Below, piece after piece: positions 32,349 to 43,649 of a DNA stretch of 64,000 bases. Under the pieces are notes generated by a model. That model searched no databases and was not told the DNA's origin. It was given only the letters and a program-made list of their open reading frames with translations. The position numbers were made by a program, and so were the translations under genes. The stretch comes from Gigantopelta aegis (taxonomy: Eukaryota > Mollusca > Gastropoda > Neomphalida > Peltospiridae), in assembly GCF_016097555.1 (NCBI RefSeq), contig NC_054706.1:54582009-54646008 (forward strand), read 5' to 3'. How positions within the stretch are numbered: the stretch's first letter is position 1; the number at the start of each line of letters is the position of its first letter.

Positions 32349-33836
32349 TACTCTTCAACAAATGGGTTATAACTCCGATTTTATGTTTCCTACCGGTTCA
32401 TGCTTTGTGAATATAAGGTCATTGCATGTCCCAAACACATTCCCACGGTTACATTCGATAAAACGCAGCTACTGTACAATAAAGTTCCAAAATGTGAATA
32501 TTCGCAAAAACGCAGCCACGTGCAAACCATGTCACCACTGCACGTGCGTTGTCTGCACGTGCAACATGAACACCGACAGTATAAAAGTGCAGGGTGTTCG
32601 CTTGCCTGGCCTCTGTATCTGGCCGACAGTTGACAATCCAGGACATGCCACGTCTCAGTGAACCGCAGAGAAACAATGCCATCGGCCGACTAGACGCAGG
32701 CGAATCCAGAACGGCCGTTGCCAGAGCATTCCATGTGTCCCCAAGCACCATCTCCAGACTGTGGGACCGTTACCAGCAACATGGATCAACACGTGACCTC
32801 CCTAGATCCGGTCGACCACGGGTCACTACCCCCGGGCAGGACCGCTACATCCGGGTACGCCACCTTCGGGAACGATTGACTACTGCCACCTCCACAGCCG
32901 CAGCAAATACCAGGTTTGCGCAGGATATCCGACCAGACCGTACGGAACCGCCTACGTGAGGTAGGAATTCGTGCCAGACGTCCAGTTCGAGGTGTCATCT
33001 TAACACCACAACACCGTCGACTCCGACTGCAGTGGTGCCAGATTCATCGACAATGGCCTCAACTGCGATGGAGACAGGTGTGGTTCAGTGACGAGTCCCG
33101 ATTTCTGCTCCGACGTCATGATGGAAGATGTCGCGTGTATAGGCGTCGTGGTGAACGTTATGCGGCAAACTGCGTGCAGGAAGTGGACAGATTCGGCGGG
33201 GGTAGTGTCATGGTGTGGGCAGCCATCTCACACACTGGCAGAACTGACCTGGTCCACGTGCAGGGCAACCTGAATGCACAGGGCTACATTGACCAGATCC
33301 TCCGGCCACACATCGTTCCAGTTATGGCCAACGCCAACGCAGTGTTCCAACATGACAACGCCAGGCCTCACACAGCACGTCTCACAACGGCTTTCCTACA
33401 GAACAACAACATTAATGTCCTTCCTTGGCCATCGATATCACCGGATTTGAACCCAATTGAGCATCTATGGGACGAGTTGGACCGATGCCTCCGACAGCGA
33501 CAACCACAGCCCCAGACCCTGCCCGAGCTGGCAGCAGCCTTGCAGGCTGAGTGGGCCACCATCCCCCGGGACGTCATCCGTACTCTGGTTGCTTCAATGG
33601 GCAGGCGGTGCCAGGCAGTTGTCAACACACGCGGAGGCCACACCCGGTATTGACTCCAGATGACCTTGACCTTGGTGGTGTTTCCTACCACTTACTCACA
33701 ATGGACTAGAGTGAATTGTGAACAATCCTGCAACATTTGGTAATTATCGGACTCACCATTCAATAATTAAATCAATTCTCCAAATGTTACGACAATGTGG
33801 TTTTGCGTTTCTTCTTTTAAAGAGTATATTAACTGT
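32349..33836 (+). mobile_element. Tc1-like transposon, 1488 bp, TA target duplication
   Basis: Ends start TACTCTTCAA (left) and TACTCTTTAA (right, inverted), each flanked by TA (32347-32348 and 33837-33838). Arm 2 keeps the empty site with one TA (GGTCTTATATTAACTG read from the - strand near 63840). The transposase has one frameshift. Visible terminal inverted repeats are short, about 10 bp. Confidence 0.95.
32645..33653 (+). pseudogene. Tc1/mariner transposase (DD34E), one frameshift
   Basis: Cut-and-paste transposase of the IS630-Tc1-mariner group. From ATG at 32645 the N-terminal part reads MPRLSEPQRNNAIGRLDAGE and VSPSTISRLWDRYQQ, a helix-turn-helix DNA-binding region. Near 32915-32930 the frame shifts by one and continues ISDQTVRNRLREVG. 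The catalytic triad is visible: WFSDESRF (first Asp), FQHDNARPHTA (second Asp), and NPIEHLWD (Glu). Exactly 34 residues separate the second Asp and the Glu, the DD34E spacing of Tc1. The end GGHTRY is typical. Total length would be about 336 residues, normal for Tc1. With a single lesion, it was probably active not long ago. Confidence 0.95.
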
Positions 33837-33928
33837 GCCCAGAATTGTGGCCCCTGTTTAATTTTGGCTGTTTACGAGCCTGGGTCGCCATATTGTTAGA
33901 ATATATTAATTGTGTGTTCTGATTTCAG

Positions 33929-33990
33929 AAACCTCTGTGATGTTTACATGTTATTCAAGAAACTTAATGCTGTTATGTATATTTTAAGAT
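33929..33990 (+). pseudogene. Decayed E-first exon of arm 1
   Basis: Acceptor TCTGATTTCAG is intact. Reading starts E-TSVMFTCYSRNLMLLCIF and hits a stop. The exon is 62 bp against 81 bp in arm 2, and the donor is ATAAGT where arm 2 has GTAAGT. So this copy cannot splice as its partner at 63656-63736 can. Confidence 0.75.
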
Positions 33991-34090
33991 ATAAGTATTT
34001 CGTGGGATTTTTTGGAAAAAATGTAATTCTTTTTGTATACGAGTCTTCAACAGTAGGATTATATAGAAAACATTGATTAATTTGGACATT

Positions 34091-34201
34091 GTACATTACT
34101 TCAGACGAACAAAACATTTTGTCCCCTGTACATTACTTCAGACGAACAAAACATTTTGTCCCCTGTACATTACTTCAGACGAACAAAACATTTTGTCCCC
34201 T
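34091..34201 (+). repeat. 37-bp tandem repeat, three copies
   Basis: GTACATTACTTCAGACGAAC plus AAAACATTTTGTCCCCT three times, starting 34091, 34128 and 34165. Arm 2 has one copy near 63524. Confidence 0.95.
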
Positions 34202-34847
34202 CAAGGAAAGAAAATGTTTTGTTATAATTGCTGCAGTGCACTCTGCTATATTCAGTAATGTTGTTTGCAAACTGACTTACCTCAAGGAAGGAAAATGTTT
34301 TGTTATAATTGCTGCAGTGCACTCTGCTATATTCAGTAATGTTGTTTGCAAACTGACTTACCTCAAGGAAGGAAAATGTTTTGTTATAATTGCTGCAGTG
34401 CACTCTGCTATATTCAGTAATGTTGTTTGCAAACTGACTTACCTCAAGGAAGGAAAATGTTTTGTTATAATTGCTGCAGTGCACTCTGCTATATTCAGTA
34501 ATGTTGTTTGCAAACTGACTTACCTCAAGGAAGGAAAATGTTTTGTTATAATTGCTGCAGTGCACTCTGCTATATTCAGTAATGTTGTTTGCAAACTGAC
34601 TTACCTCAAGGAAGGAAAATGTTTTGTTATAATTGCTGCAGTGCACTCTGCTATATTCAGTAATGTTGTTTGCAAACTGACTTACCTCAAGGAAGGAAAA
34701 TGTTTTGTTATAATTGCTGCAGTGCACTCTGCTATATTCAGTAATGTTGTTTGCAAACTGACTTACCTCAAGGAAGGAAAATGTTTTGTTATAATTGCTG
34801 CAGTGCACTCTGCTATATTCAGTAATGTTGTTTGCAAACTGACTTAG
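34200..34847 (+). repeat. 81-bp tandem repeat, eight near-identical copies
   Basis: Units begin CTCAAGGAAGGAAAATG and contain GCTGCAGTGCACTCTGC; each is exactly 81 bp (34200, 34281, 34362 and so on). Because 81 is a multiple of three, stop-free frames of 226-252 codons exist on both strands, but they are period artefacts. Arm 2 has a single unit at about 63443-63520. Confidence 0.95.
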
Positions 34848-35136
34848 CATTGGCAGTGCAGATTAAAAGTGGAGAAATAGTCAGAAGGATCGGTAACTTT
34901 TAACAAGGCTTTGCATATAATATTACAGTATATAGATAGACTTAGTAAAGAATTTAATTCTTATATATATTGCATGATGCAGAGTTCGCCAAATCCCAAA
35001 ATGCAATAATTATCCCCAAAACTAATTTGAAAATTATGTATCATTTGTAGATGTACCACTGATTTGAACATACAATAATGGCTTTAACTAAAAAAAAAAA
35101 GAAAAAAAGTTTATATCGTGTTTTGTGTCTGAACTC

Positions 35137-35175
<39 letters not shown>

Positions 35176-35176
<1 letters not shown>

Positions 35177-37412
35177 GTCAAACTTCGTTAACTCCACCTT
35201 CGATCTCTCGAAAACTTCGATCTCTCGTTCTGAAGGGATGGCCCCATCCGAGTTGCTATACAAACTACCGTATATCTTCGCCTGTAAGTCGATCTCGGCT
35301 ATAAGTCGAGTCCCTAATTTCAAGCCCTGAAAACGTATTTTTTTATTGACCCGTTTATAAGTCGACCCATGAAAAACTACTTATAAATATTGAAACATTT
35401 CTTATTTTCAGCACATGAGAACAATAATATTTGAACAAAAGAAAATTATTTTACAAACTTTGGTTTTCACGTTTTGTACATCGCATTATAGTCAGACTAT
35501 TCCAATCAAACTATCATTATTACATAGCATCAAAACGAAATATTCCCTTAGTAGAGAGTGAAAGCTGTTTGACTGTTACTGTATAGTACTGTACAGATGG
35601 TTTTGTGCACAGACAACAACTTTATTTATAAACACTGACAACAGATCACTACGATAAAACTGAAAGTATCACGTTTTGCCGCCATATTAATACATGTAAG
35701 GAGGATAACTCTGGAAAGTACACTGGTTTTTGTACCAAATGATGTGTGTCCCTATTGCTCTAGATAGTGAACTGCAGAGATCAGTCTATTTTAAGGGTAA
35801 GCTCAGTAATATTCATGAAGTTAATCACCGCCAAAACATTGTTTGAACAACCATTAATGCCAGTGACCAGATTTCAAAATAAACTCAGGCAACAGGTAGT
35901 TAGTATTGTTTACATTTTTACTATTAGTGATGACTGTTAATTTAACTAAGTGGACTGTTGTCTTGGCATGTGAGTGAGATCGTACGCCTTTTCGCATAAC
36001 CAAAACCGTTCTAATGCCAAAAAAAAAAAGGTTATAAAAAATAAATGTGTCAAATTAACATATTTGAGTATAAATACATGGCATACTTCAACAATAAAAC
36101 TTGTAAAATAATCCCCAAAACAGTAATATTTTTTGGTGAAATTTTTTTACCCTCTTATAAGTCGACCCCCCAAGTTATAAAATAATTTTTGGGTGAAAAA
36201 AATTCGACTTATAGGCGAAGATATACGGTAGTAATAACGACCTTTGAAGACTCAAACTTCGAAACTCGATAAACTCGATCTCTCGACCTAATTCTTTGGT
36301 CCCGCTATAAAGAGTTAATAGAGTATACACCTATAAAACTCGACGCATGTGGATTGATCAAACTGTCGTTTCCGGTAGTATTTTAAAGACGAATGTCTTA
36401 ACAATCATGTCAATCAAGAGAACCGCGCCTGTCTTGGGTGATTTGGGCTGTCGAGGATTAAGGTGATAATTACAGAATAATAGATCGCCGACTAAGTGGA
36501 ACGAAATGATCCTGTGTTTGGTTGTCGGTGTTCGTACGTGGTGGAAAGCCTCGCTACGTAATACATAATTACAGACTCCGTCTGGTTAACTTCAAAGAGC
36601 ATTTGTAATAATTGTTAGTACTGTTTGATTTTACTCTCAAAGGCGTGAATCGTGTCAAACTTTACCCTTTCTATTTATGTATCAGGTAATATTCATCAAT
36701 TACTAGTCATTTGTTTATGTTAACAATTGATACACCACAGATCGAGCAATCTGGGGAAGGACCCGGTAACGTGGGGTTTGCCAGATCGGTTTAAAAAAAG
36801 TTCTGCTTTCTTGTCATCCAAGCAATCTGAATTTCACTTAGGGCTCAGAAATGGGGGTGGATGGCCAAATTGGAGAAAGAAAGTAGACGTTCGAAGATTA
36901 AATAATTTTGTGTAAAACAAATGTACTTAGTGTTATTCGACATTCATTGTTTTATTTGTTAGTTACGTTCCGCCATGTTTTGACATCTGTAAAATATGGC
37001 AACGTTACTTCCTGTTATTTATATATGTATGTAAATGCTTTCTTTTTTATTTTATTTTTTCTGTCAATAAATATATGTAGCTATATACCCAAGCATATAT
37101 TTCAAATTCATCTGGGTTATCGATTTATTTACTTACATTTACAATATACGCAAAGTGAATGTACCACAAGCATCGAAGATGCCGTGGGGTGGGGTGGGAT
37201 GGGATGAGATGGGGTGGCGTGGGGTGAAGTGACTGATATAGTAATTCAGAGGTAGGCAGCGAAGCGCACACTTCTTACAATATTAAGCGAAATCAACCAG
37301 CTGCAATGCAGTTTCAAATTTGAACTCTTATATATTAATTTCAAAAACTTGAACTCCCTGAAACTCGAACTATTTTCTTGTCCCCTTCAAGATCGAGTTA
37401 TCAAAGTTTGAC

Positions 37413-37413
<1 letters not shown>
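35176..37413. mobile_element. pogo/Tigger-like non-autonomous element
   Basis: Left end AGTCAAACTTCGTTAACTC and right end GAGTTATCAAAGTTTGACT are inverted, in AT/TG microsatellite flanks. Internal GATCTCTCGA and AACTCGA motifs echo the ends. CAGTCAAAC-type ends occur in pogo/Tigger elements. No transposase. It is absent from arm 2 and contains a nested MITE. Confidence 0.65.
35266..36230. mobile_element. Nested MITE with TATAAGTCGA ends
   Basis: Inverted ends TACCGTATATCTTCGCC and GGCGAAGATATACGGTA bordered by TA, with CTATAAGTCGA / TCGACTTATAG sub-terminal repeats. It lies inside the pogo/Tigger-like element, so it is younger. Confidence 0.8.

Positions 37414-37414
<1 letters not shown>

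Positions 37415-37460
<46 letters not shown>
37415..37460. repeat. (GT)n(AT)n microsatellite
   Basis: About 8 GT then 15 AT repeats. Similar AT/AC tracts lie at 38588-38670. Confidence 0.9.
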
Positions 37461-37461
<1 letters not shown>

Positions 37462-37464
37462 GGG

Positions 37465-38584
37465 TGGGGAAAAGCCCTTTTTTCCTGGTCTGGGACCGAT
37501 TCTTGATCCCTGAGACCGAAATTATTTTTTAAAAACGTGCGTTTGCCGGTCCCACTTTTGTCATTCTTGTCGGTCTGAAGCACCTGTCCATTTCTATTAT
37601 TGGAACAAATTCCTGTCGGTCAAGTGGACCGGCCAGCCCAGACATCGGTATCTCGTGCATGATTTAAAATAATAAATAAATAGTGGTCAATATGGCTGGT
37701 GTTTCAGATGTTTGTGATTTTAAAGTCTGCCTAAGTATATTGCCAGTCACTGAAGTCGGACCTACTAGCCTCTAAGCGATCCATTTGTCAAAGTCACTGA
37801 GCTGGTCAAGAGATTAAACAGACGTTAACGATAGCACCATTCTTGGTTTAGAGAGCCATCAAGGTATTACACTCCAATTAAAACAAAGGACCCAGAATTT
37901 GCAACTGGTTACAATCAACACCTGTCAACACCTATGTACGGAGCTCTGTTGGGTCGAGTGTCCTAGTCCAAAGCAAGAGGCTTTTGTGCAATACAAACTG
38001 CTTGAAATAGCATAAAATAAAATGAAATAATTTATAAATGTATTTTTTGTTGACTGTTCAATGTAGTGTATCCAATAATTATAAAGGATTTTAAAATTAA
38101 CAAAAGATTTCCACCTTTTTTTTTTAACAAATGGGAGTAAGCAGAACAGCTACATGTACTGTTATCTCAAGAGCCAGTAGAGGTCAAATTTCATCCAATC
38201 AGTGATGACGTTATTACTCTCTTTGTCTAAACATGTGCTAGCTCAGGCTGTCAAACACTTCAACGGTGCCATCTTTTATTAATTCATAACTTTTATTCCT
38301 TTTTTATATTATTTATTCTATTATGTAAAATATATACAATTTGTGGGTTTTTTTCACTGATCATATGTGATTAAAAAAAAAAAAATCATGTTTATCGTTT
38401 CGCGTTCATGATTCAAGATAAAACTACAAATATCACTATGATTTAAAAAAATAAATATTTGGCAAATATCGTTTTTTAAATGTTCTTTTTTTTATTATTC
38501 CTTTCTTCAGCCCCCCCCCCCCCCCCTCTTTCGGTAATGACGACATCAAGTGGGACCGATTGACAATTTTATTTTTCCCCACCC

Positions 38585-38585
<1 letters not shown>
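37465..38585. other. No gene seen
   Basis: Sequence between two microsatellites, absent from arm 2. Its ends GGGGTGGGGAAAAGCCC (37460) and TTTTTCCCCACCCCTGA (38571) are inverted, suggesting a further inserted element of about 1.1 kb. Confidence 0.45.
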
Positions 38586-38587
<2 letters not shown>

Positions 38588-38668
<81 letters not shown>

Positions 38669-38670
38669 CA
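38588..38670. repeat. (AT)n(AC)n(AT)n microsatellite
   Basis: About 20 AT, then 12 AC, then AT repeats. It marks where the arms realign. Confidence 0.9.
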
Positions 38671-39040
38671 GTAATATAAAGTAACAGTAGAAGATGATAT
38701 TTGCTAAATATAGTGTATCATGGTGGTGGCATTTGAATACTTTTATCTTGAACCATAAACGCTAAACTTCATAAACATGGGTTTTACACACAATAGCCAA
38801 TGTATTTTTCATGCTGGGTGTCAGTAAACATCTATTCTATTCATAAACAGAAAAATAATTGATCACATGGGTGAAAATAAAAGGGGAATAATAAAAAAAA
38901 ATTGTCTCTAAGTTTTTTTTATGGCAAATTGCATAAATAAAGTTCTTTTCTATTTTGTTCTGTTGTACACATTATTCTATAACAAACTTTCCTCTAATCA
39001 CAACCCTAACTATTAATTACTGTATATGTTTCTGTTTCAG

Positions 39041-39130
39041 AAAACTCTATTTTAATTGTGGTGAAAAACAATCTTTATTTTAATAAAGATATTACGGTAT
39101 ATAGAGATATTGGCAAAAAAGTGCTTACAC
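39041..39130 (+). CDS. Locus A E-first exon, arm 1 (90 bp, phase 1-1)
   Basis: GTTTCTGTTTCAG|AA and ACAC|GTGAGT bound it. Reading: E-NSILIVVKNNLYFNKDITV then YRDIGKKVLT-R. No cysteine; basic and aliphatic. Its arm 2 partner (61082-61171) differs at 10 of 90 bases, 7 of them replacements, and has lost the donor. Function unknown. Confidence 0.55.
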
Positions 39131-39202
39131 GTGAGTGGATATTTTGTTTATTTTGTTAGTTAACAGAGTTGTAGAAAGTACTTTTTAATTTTATAAAAAA
39201 AA

Positions 39203-39510
39203 ATATTTAACGATGCACTCAACACATTTTATTTACAGTTATATAGCGTTATATGGTTAAGGACCACACAGATACTGAGAGAGGAAACCCGCCACCACCA
39301 CTTCATGGGCTACTCTTTTCGATTAGCAGTAAGGAATCTTTTATATGCACCATCCCACAGACAGGATAGTACATACCATGGCCTTTGTTACACCAGTTGT
39401 GAAGCATAGGCTGGAATGAGAAATAGCCCAATAGAGCCACCGATGGGGATCGATCCTAGACCGACCGCGAATCAAGCAAACGCTTTACCACTGGGCGATG
39501 TCCCACCCCC
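39203..39510 (-). repeat. SINE, tail type A, shared by both arms
   Basis: Reverse-strand SINE. Flanks AGAAAGTACTT and AGAACGTACTT are the target duplication. The same insertion exists at 60699-61029, so it predates the inverted duplication. Confidence 0.95.
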
Positions 39511-39615
39511 AGAACGTACTTGCCCGATTGCCAAATGAGAGTAAAAATTCTGACGGATGCATTAAAAAATACAACTACCAGTCCAACGGGTGATCTGTAT
39601 TTCTGACTAACTGTA

Positions 39616-40092
39616 CGAGAAAGGAACGAGAAAGAGATTTACGTGCACATTCAGAGCAAGCTGTTGTAGCACACGCCTATCCTGGTCACAGGGACCGGCC
39701 TTGGCCGGTTCCCTCTGTCCAGAACAGGAAAGAGTTGGGGGAGGTTTAGAAGGGACGCCTGCACTGACAAGTGCAAGGGAGCACCAGCAGTCCAATGTTG
39801 GTGACAGGCGGGATATAATTGGTGCTATGGAATTTTGAAAAGTCCCATAGGATTAAGTCAAAGAGGAAGAGGTGCGCGTTTACATGGAGGAAATTTGGCA
39901 TAATTTTGATGGTCGTTCTAATTGAAAAAGTGAGGAGAGCCAATAGGTTTTGCTTTTTAGTAGTCCGAAAGTGGCTCTTTATTATGACCATCTTGGTGCT
40001 GTAGGGTGTCTCCCTAGGTTGCCCATAGGGCCCTTAGAAAGGGCCTGATCTCTTCTGATCGTGGCTTGACAACCCAGGGGAGACTCGAGACT
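39616..40092. mobile_element. 477-bp insertion with 8-bp TSD
   Basis: TAACTGTA flanks at 39608-39615 and 40093-40100. Arm 2 has the uninterrupted site (GACTGACTGTAATTTAA on the - strand near 60618). TTTACGTGCACATTCAGAGC and GGGAGCACCAGCAGTCC recur at 11.0 kb. An 8-bp duplication fits hAT, but I see no convincing terminal inverted repeat. Confidence 0.8.
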
Positions 40093-40369
40093 TAACTGTA
40101 ATTTAATTTTTTAGATATATATTTTGTTTTTGCACTGAATCTGTGGTGTGTTTCAGTACAGTGTATACAAATAAGGCTTTGTGTTACGATAACGATACAA
40201 AATGTGTATATTTATAAATTATATAGTTTAGAAACGCCATTTTAATGCGACAGAATGTAGCTAGTGCCTAACAAAGAATGATTTCACATATCTTGTACAA
40301 ATGTCATACTGCAAAAGCCTTGCTAGGTTGATGATACATACTCTATCTGTGTACAAAAACAGGAGTAAT

Positions 40370-40569
40370 NNNNNNNNNNNNNNNNNNNNNNNNNNNNNNN
40401 NNNNNNNNNNNNNNNNNNNNNNNNNNNNNNNNNNNNNNNNNNNNNNNNNNNNNNNNNNNNNNNNNNNNNNNNNNNNNNNNNNNNNNNNNNNNNNNNNNNN
40501 NNNNNNNNNNNNNNNNNNNNNNNNNNNNNNNNNNNNNNNNNNNNNNNNNNNNNNNNNNNNNNNNNNNNN
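40370..40569. other. Assembly gap (200 N)
   Basis: Exactly 200 unknown bases. The 1.18-kb direct duplication starts right after it, so the local order may be wrong. Confidence 0.99.
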
Positions 40570-40763
40570 AAAATTTTAAGTAAAATTTTCACTCAAGATC
40601 TGTATGATTAAGTGTAATTTCATTATAATTATATAAAGTAGTGACAGTATTTTTGTATGTGAAAAATATTTGTGTATTAATTCCATAATCATCATGGGTA
40701 TGGCTACCTAGTAGTGTAGATGTGTTTAATGAAAAATAGTTATGTTTAGTTTTATTATTACAG

Positions 40764-40859
40764 GTAGTACTAAACCAAATAACTTCCGGCTGGGTCAAAG
40801 TTCGAGGTGCACTGAACTAAGAGAAGTGAACACCACAAGTCCTGTGATTGGTGATAAAT
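40764..40859 (+). CDS. Locus A G-first exon, copy 1 (96 bp, phase 1-1)
   Basis: TTATTATTACAG|GT and AAAT|GTGAGT bound it. Reading: G-STKPNNFRLGQSSRCTELR then EVNTTSPVIGDK-C. Basic, with one internal cysteine and one on the split last codon. An identical copy is at 42840. The E/G-first class with a terminal split TGT also includes 16900 and 57239. Confidence 0.5.
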
Positions 40860-41287
40860 GTGAGTGTGTTGGCTGTAAAAAAAAAACAAGAAGTTTCATC
40901 TGGGCAAAAAATGTATTCAATTTTATTTAATCTGGTACCACTGTGTCAAGTAGCCTTGTGCTTGAAACATGTATGGGGTACCTGTACAAAAAAGTACTCA
41001 AATTTTGTGCGGAACTAGGGTAGTCATAGACGCTACCCGTTATCTCAGAAATGAGCAGCTTGACCCCCAATTTTTTGCCAATTCACTTTAAGGGTGGGGG
41101 TGGTAGTATTTATACTGACTGATACACTGCAGGTAGGAGTTTTAGCCACATGTTACTATTGTTGTCTATGGGATTGGATTTGGTAATTTACACCCTACAT
41201 TGTTTACTCCATTATATGTCAGGACTGGAGCAGCGTTTTGAATATGGGGGAGAGGAATGGATGTATAACGACACCCCAGCACAAAAG

Positions 41288-41572
41288 GAAGGAAATGTTT
41301 TATTTAACAACACACTCAACACATTTTGTTTGCGGTTATATGGCGTCGGAGATATGGTTATGTACCACGCAGATATCACGCTGTCGCCACTTCATGAACT
41401 ACTCTTTTAGATTAGCAGCAAGGGTTCTTTTATATGCACCATCCCACAGACAGGATACTACATTCCACGGACTTTGTTACACCAGTTGTGGAGCACTGGC
41501 TGGAATGAGAAATAGCCTCATGGGCCCACAGACAGGAATCGATCCTACCACTGGGCTACATCCCTCCCCCCA
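41288..41572 (-). repeat. SINE, tail type A, copy 1 of duplication
   Basis: GGAAGGAAATGTTTTATTTA to CCACTGGGCTACATCCCTCC, with part of the box B region deleted. Confidence 0.9.
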
Positions 41573-42144
41573 CCCCAGCAAAAAAATACTCATGGGCTAT
41601 TGGGTGTCACAAATATATGAAAATATTATTTATATAATTATGTAAAACCACAGTGTAAGGAGCTGTGGAGAAAGGTACAATGCAATACAAATATCATGGT
41701 AAGTATATTTTGTATAGAAATCACAGTATTTTAAAAACTTTAAAATTAATTCAAGGTGGAATTTAAAAGATTTCAAATATTTCTGTTGCCAAATATATCA
41801 TTTCTGCACCGTCCCAATCATCTTGCTAAGTCGAAAAGATATATTGGTTAATATGATATTTAAAATCACTGTAGAGAACACCAACACCGACATGAGGCAA
41901 ATTCAAAGCAGACTTGGCAGCAACATCTGCCTTTTCAACAGAAATGTATAAGTTATAAATTGTATATAAATTGCAATTTTATACTAAATTTGCGACTAAT
42001 ACATCAAAAGCCACACTGTCCAATTAGAATAGAGTAATTCATATAATGGCTGAACGTTTGTAATTATATTTACATAGGATATAACATGTAATGGTTCACA
42101 CAGGTAATGGGAATGCATACTATTCACATTATAAAACAGTATAC

Positions 42145-42213
42145 CTCCTATGTCTTCAATTTTTATAGGCACCTCACTGGACTCTATAGCTTCACAGGCA
42201 CCAGGATCCCAGT
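42145..42213 (-). CDS. D-W exon on the - strand (69 bp, phase 1-1)
   Basis: On the - strand GTTATTTTTAG|AC opens and GGAG|GTATAC closes it. Reading: D-WDPGACEAIESSEVPIKIE then DIG-G. The D-W start and acidic character match locus B D-first exons (47933, 55928). It lies beyond the locus B terminal exon and between the two direct-duplication copies, so it may be a stray exon copy. Confidence 0.4.
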
Positions 42214-42356
42214 CTAAAAATAACATTTATCAAAAACTGAGTATACTGTATATTTATAAAATATTAGGCCCTATAGACCCTTCTCATAATAGGGCACTTT
42301 TCATGCGGCGAGAATCAGAACTACAGACTTGTGACATTGGGGAAAGGGGGAGGGGG

Positions 42357-42500
42357 GAGAATTTTTTTTATTTAACGAAACACTCAACACATTTTATTTA
42401 CGGTTATATGGCATCAGACATATGGTTTAGGACCACACAGACCAAACCGACCGCGCATCAAGCGAGTGCTTTACCACTGGGCTATGTCCCACCCCTCACA
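42357..42500 (-). repeat. SINE with internal deletion, tail type A
   Basis: The tail (TTTATTTAACGAAACACTCA) joins directly to the tRNA head (CCGACCGCGCATCAAGCGAG) at 42441; the body is deleted. Confidence 0.85.
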
Positions 42501-42839
42501 GGGGGATGTGTGAACAGAAACACTGCGAACAGAAAGAATGTTTTTCCTGCTACACAAGAATGCATGGCTTATTTGATGCATACATGTATATGTATAGTTA
42601 ACATAAAATCATTAACAAATTAATGATATACAACACTAACAACTGAACATTTTAAGTAAAATTTTCACTCAAGATCTGTATGATTAAGTGTAATTTCATT
42701 ATAATTATATAAAGTAGCGACAGTATTTTTGTATGTGAAAAATATTTGTGTATTAATTCCATAATCATCATGGGTATGGCTACCTAGTAGTGTAGATGTG
42801 TTTAATGAAAAATAGTTATGTTTAGTTTTATTATTACAG

Positions 42840-42935
42840 GTAGTACTAAACCAAATAACTTCCGGCTGGGTCAAAGTTCGAGGTGCACTGAACTAAGAGA
42901 AGTGAACACCACAAGTCCTGTGATTGGTGATAAAT
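42840..42935 (+). CDS. Locus A G-first exon, copy 2 (96 bp, phase 1-1)
   Basis: Identical to the exon at 40764-40859, with the same splice sites. If the duplication is real, both could be spliced in frame because the exon is phase-symmetric. Confidence 0.45.
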
Positions 42936-43364
42936 GTGAGTGTGTTGGCTGTAAAAAAAAAACAAGAAGTTTCATCTGGGCAAAAAATGTATTCAATTTT
43001 ATTTAATCTGGTACCACTGTGTCAAGTAGCCTTGTGCTTGAAACATGTATGGGGTACCTGTACAAAAAAGTACTCAAATTTTGTGCGGAACTAGGGTAGT
43101 CATAGACGCTACCCGTTATCTCAGAAATGAGCAGCTTGACCCCCAATTTTTTGCCAATTCACTTTAAGGGTGAGGGGTGGTAGTATTTATACTGACTGAT
43201 ACACTGCAGGTAGGAGTTTTAGCCACATGTTACTATTGTTGTCTATGGGATTGGATTTGGTAATTTACACCCTACATTGTTTACTCCATTATATGTCAGG
43301 ACTGGAGCAGCGTTTTGAATATGGGGGAGAGGAATGGATGTATAACGACACCCCAGCACAAAAG

Positions 43365-43649
43365 GAAGGAAATGTTTTATTTAACAACACACTCAACACA
43401 TTTTGTTTGCGGTTATATGGCGTCGGAGATATGGTTATGTACCACGCAGATATCACGCTGTCGCCACTTCATGAACTACTCTTTTAGATTAGCAGCAAGG
43501 GTTCTTTTATATGCACCATCCCACAGACAGGATACTACATTCCACGGACTTTGTTACACCAGTTGTGGAGCACTGGCTGGAATGAGAAATAGCCTCATGG
43601 GCCCACAGACAGGAATCGATCCTACCACTGGGCTACATCCCTCCCCCCA
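43365..43649 (-). repeat. SINE, tail type A, copy 2 of duplication
   Basis: Same SINE as 41288-41572, carried by the duplication. Confidence 0.9.

Larger units (their letters stand above)
32219..40322 (+). repeat. Inverted duplication, arm 1
   Basis: Reverse complement of 59494-64000 with interruptions. Shared landmarks include GGTTGGGTGTGGTAGACCTT, exon pairs 33929/63736 and 39041/61171, the 81-bp unit, and one SINE. Similarity stops at GCAAAAGCCTT| (40321/59494) on the inner side and reaches the window end on the outer side. Confidence 0.9.
40574..41749 (+). repeat. 1.18-kb direct duplication, copy 1
   Basis: Matches 42650-43826 with only two differences seen (GTAGTGACAG/GTAGCGACAG and one G-run length change). 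Contains one exon and one SINE. Confidence 0.95.

Noticed and set aside
32290..32661. 123-codon frame upstream of the transposase
   Set aside because: Crosses the left end of the Tc1 element, so most of it is noncoding transposon sequence.
34089..34850. Long open frames on both strands (252 and 226 codons)
   Set aside because: They are periodic products of eight identical 81-bp repeats; arm 2 has only one unit and no such frame.
40301..40592. Frames across the N gap
   Set aside because: They consist of unknown bases.
41150..41645. 86- and 135-codon frames, repeated at 43227-43722
   Set aside because: Run through a reverse-strand SINE; the repetition is due to the direct duplication.
41656..41700. 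Possible exon before GTAAGT at 41701 (and its copy at 43777)
   Set aside because: Phase 1 reading meets TAA at once; only a phase 2 reading is open, unlike the surrounding exons, so support is too weak.
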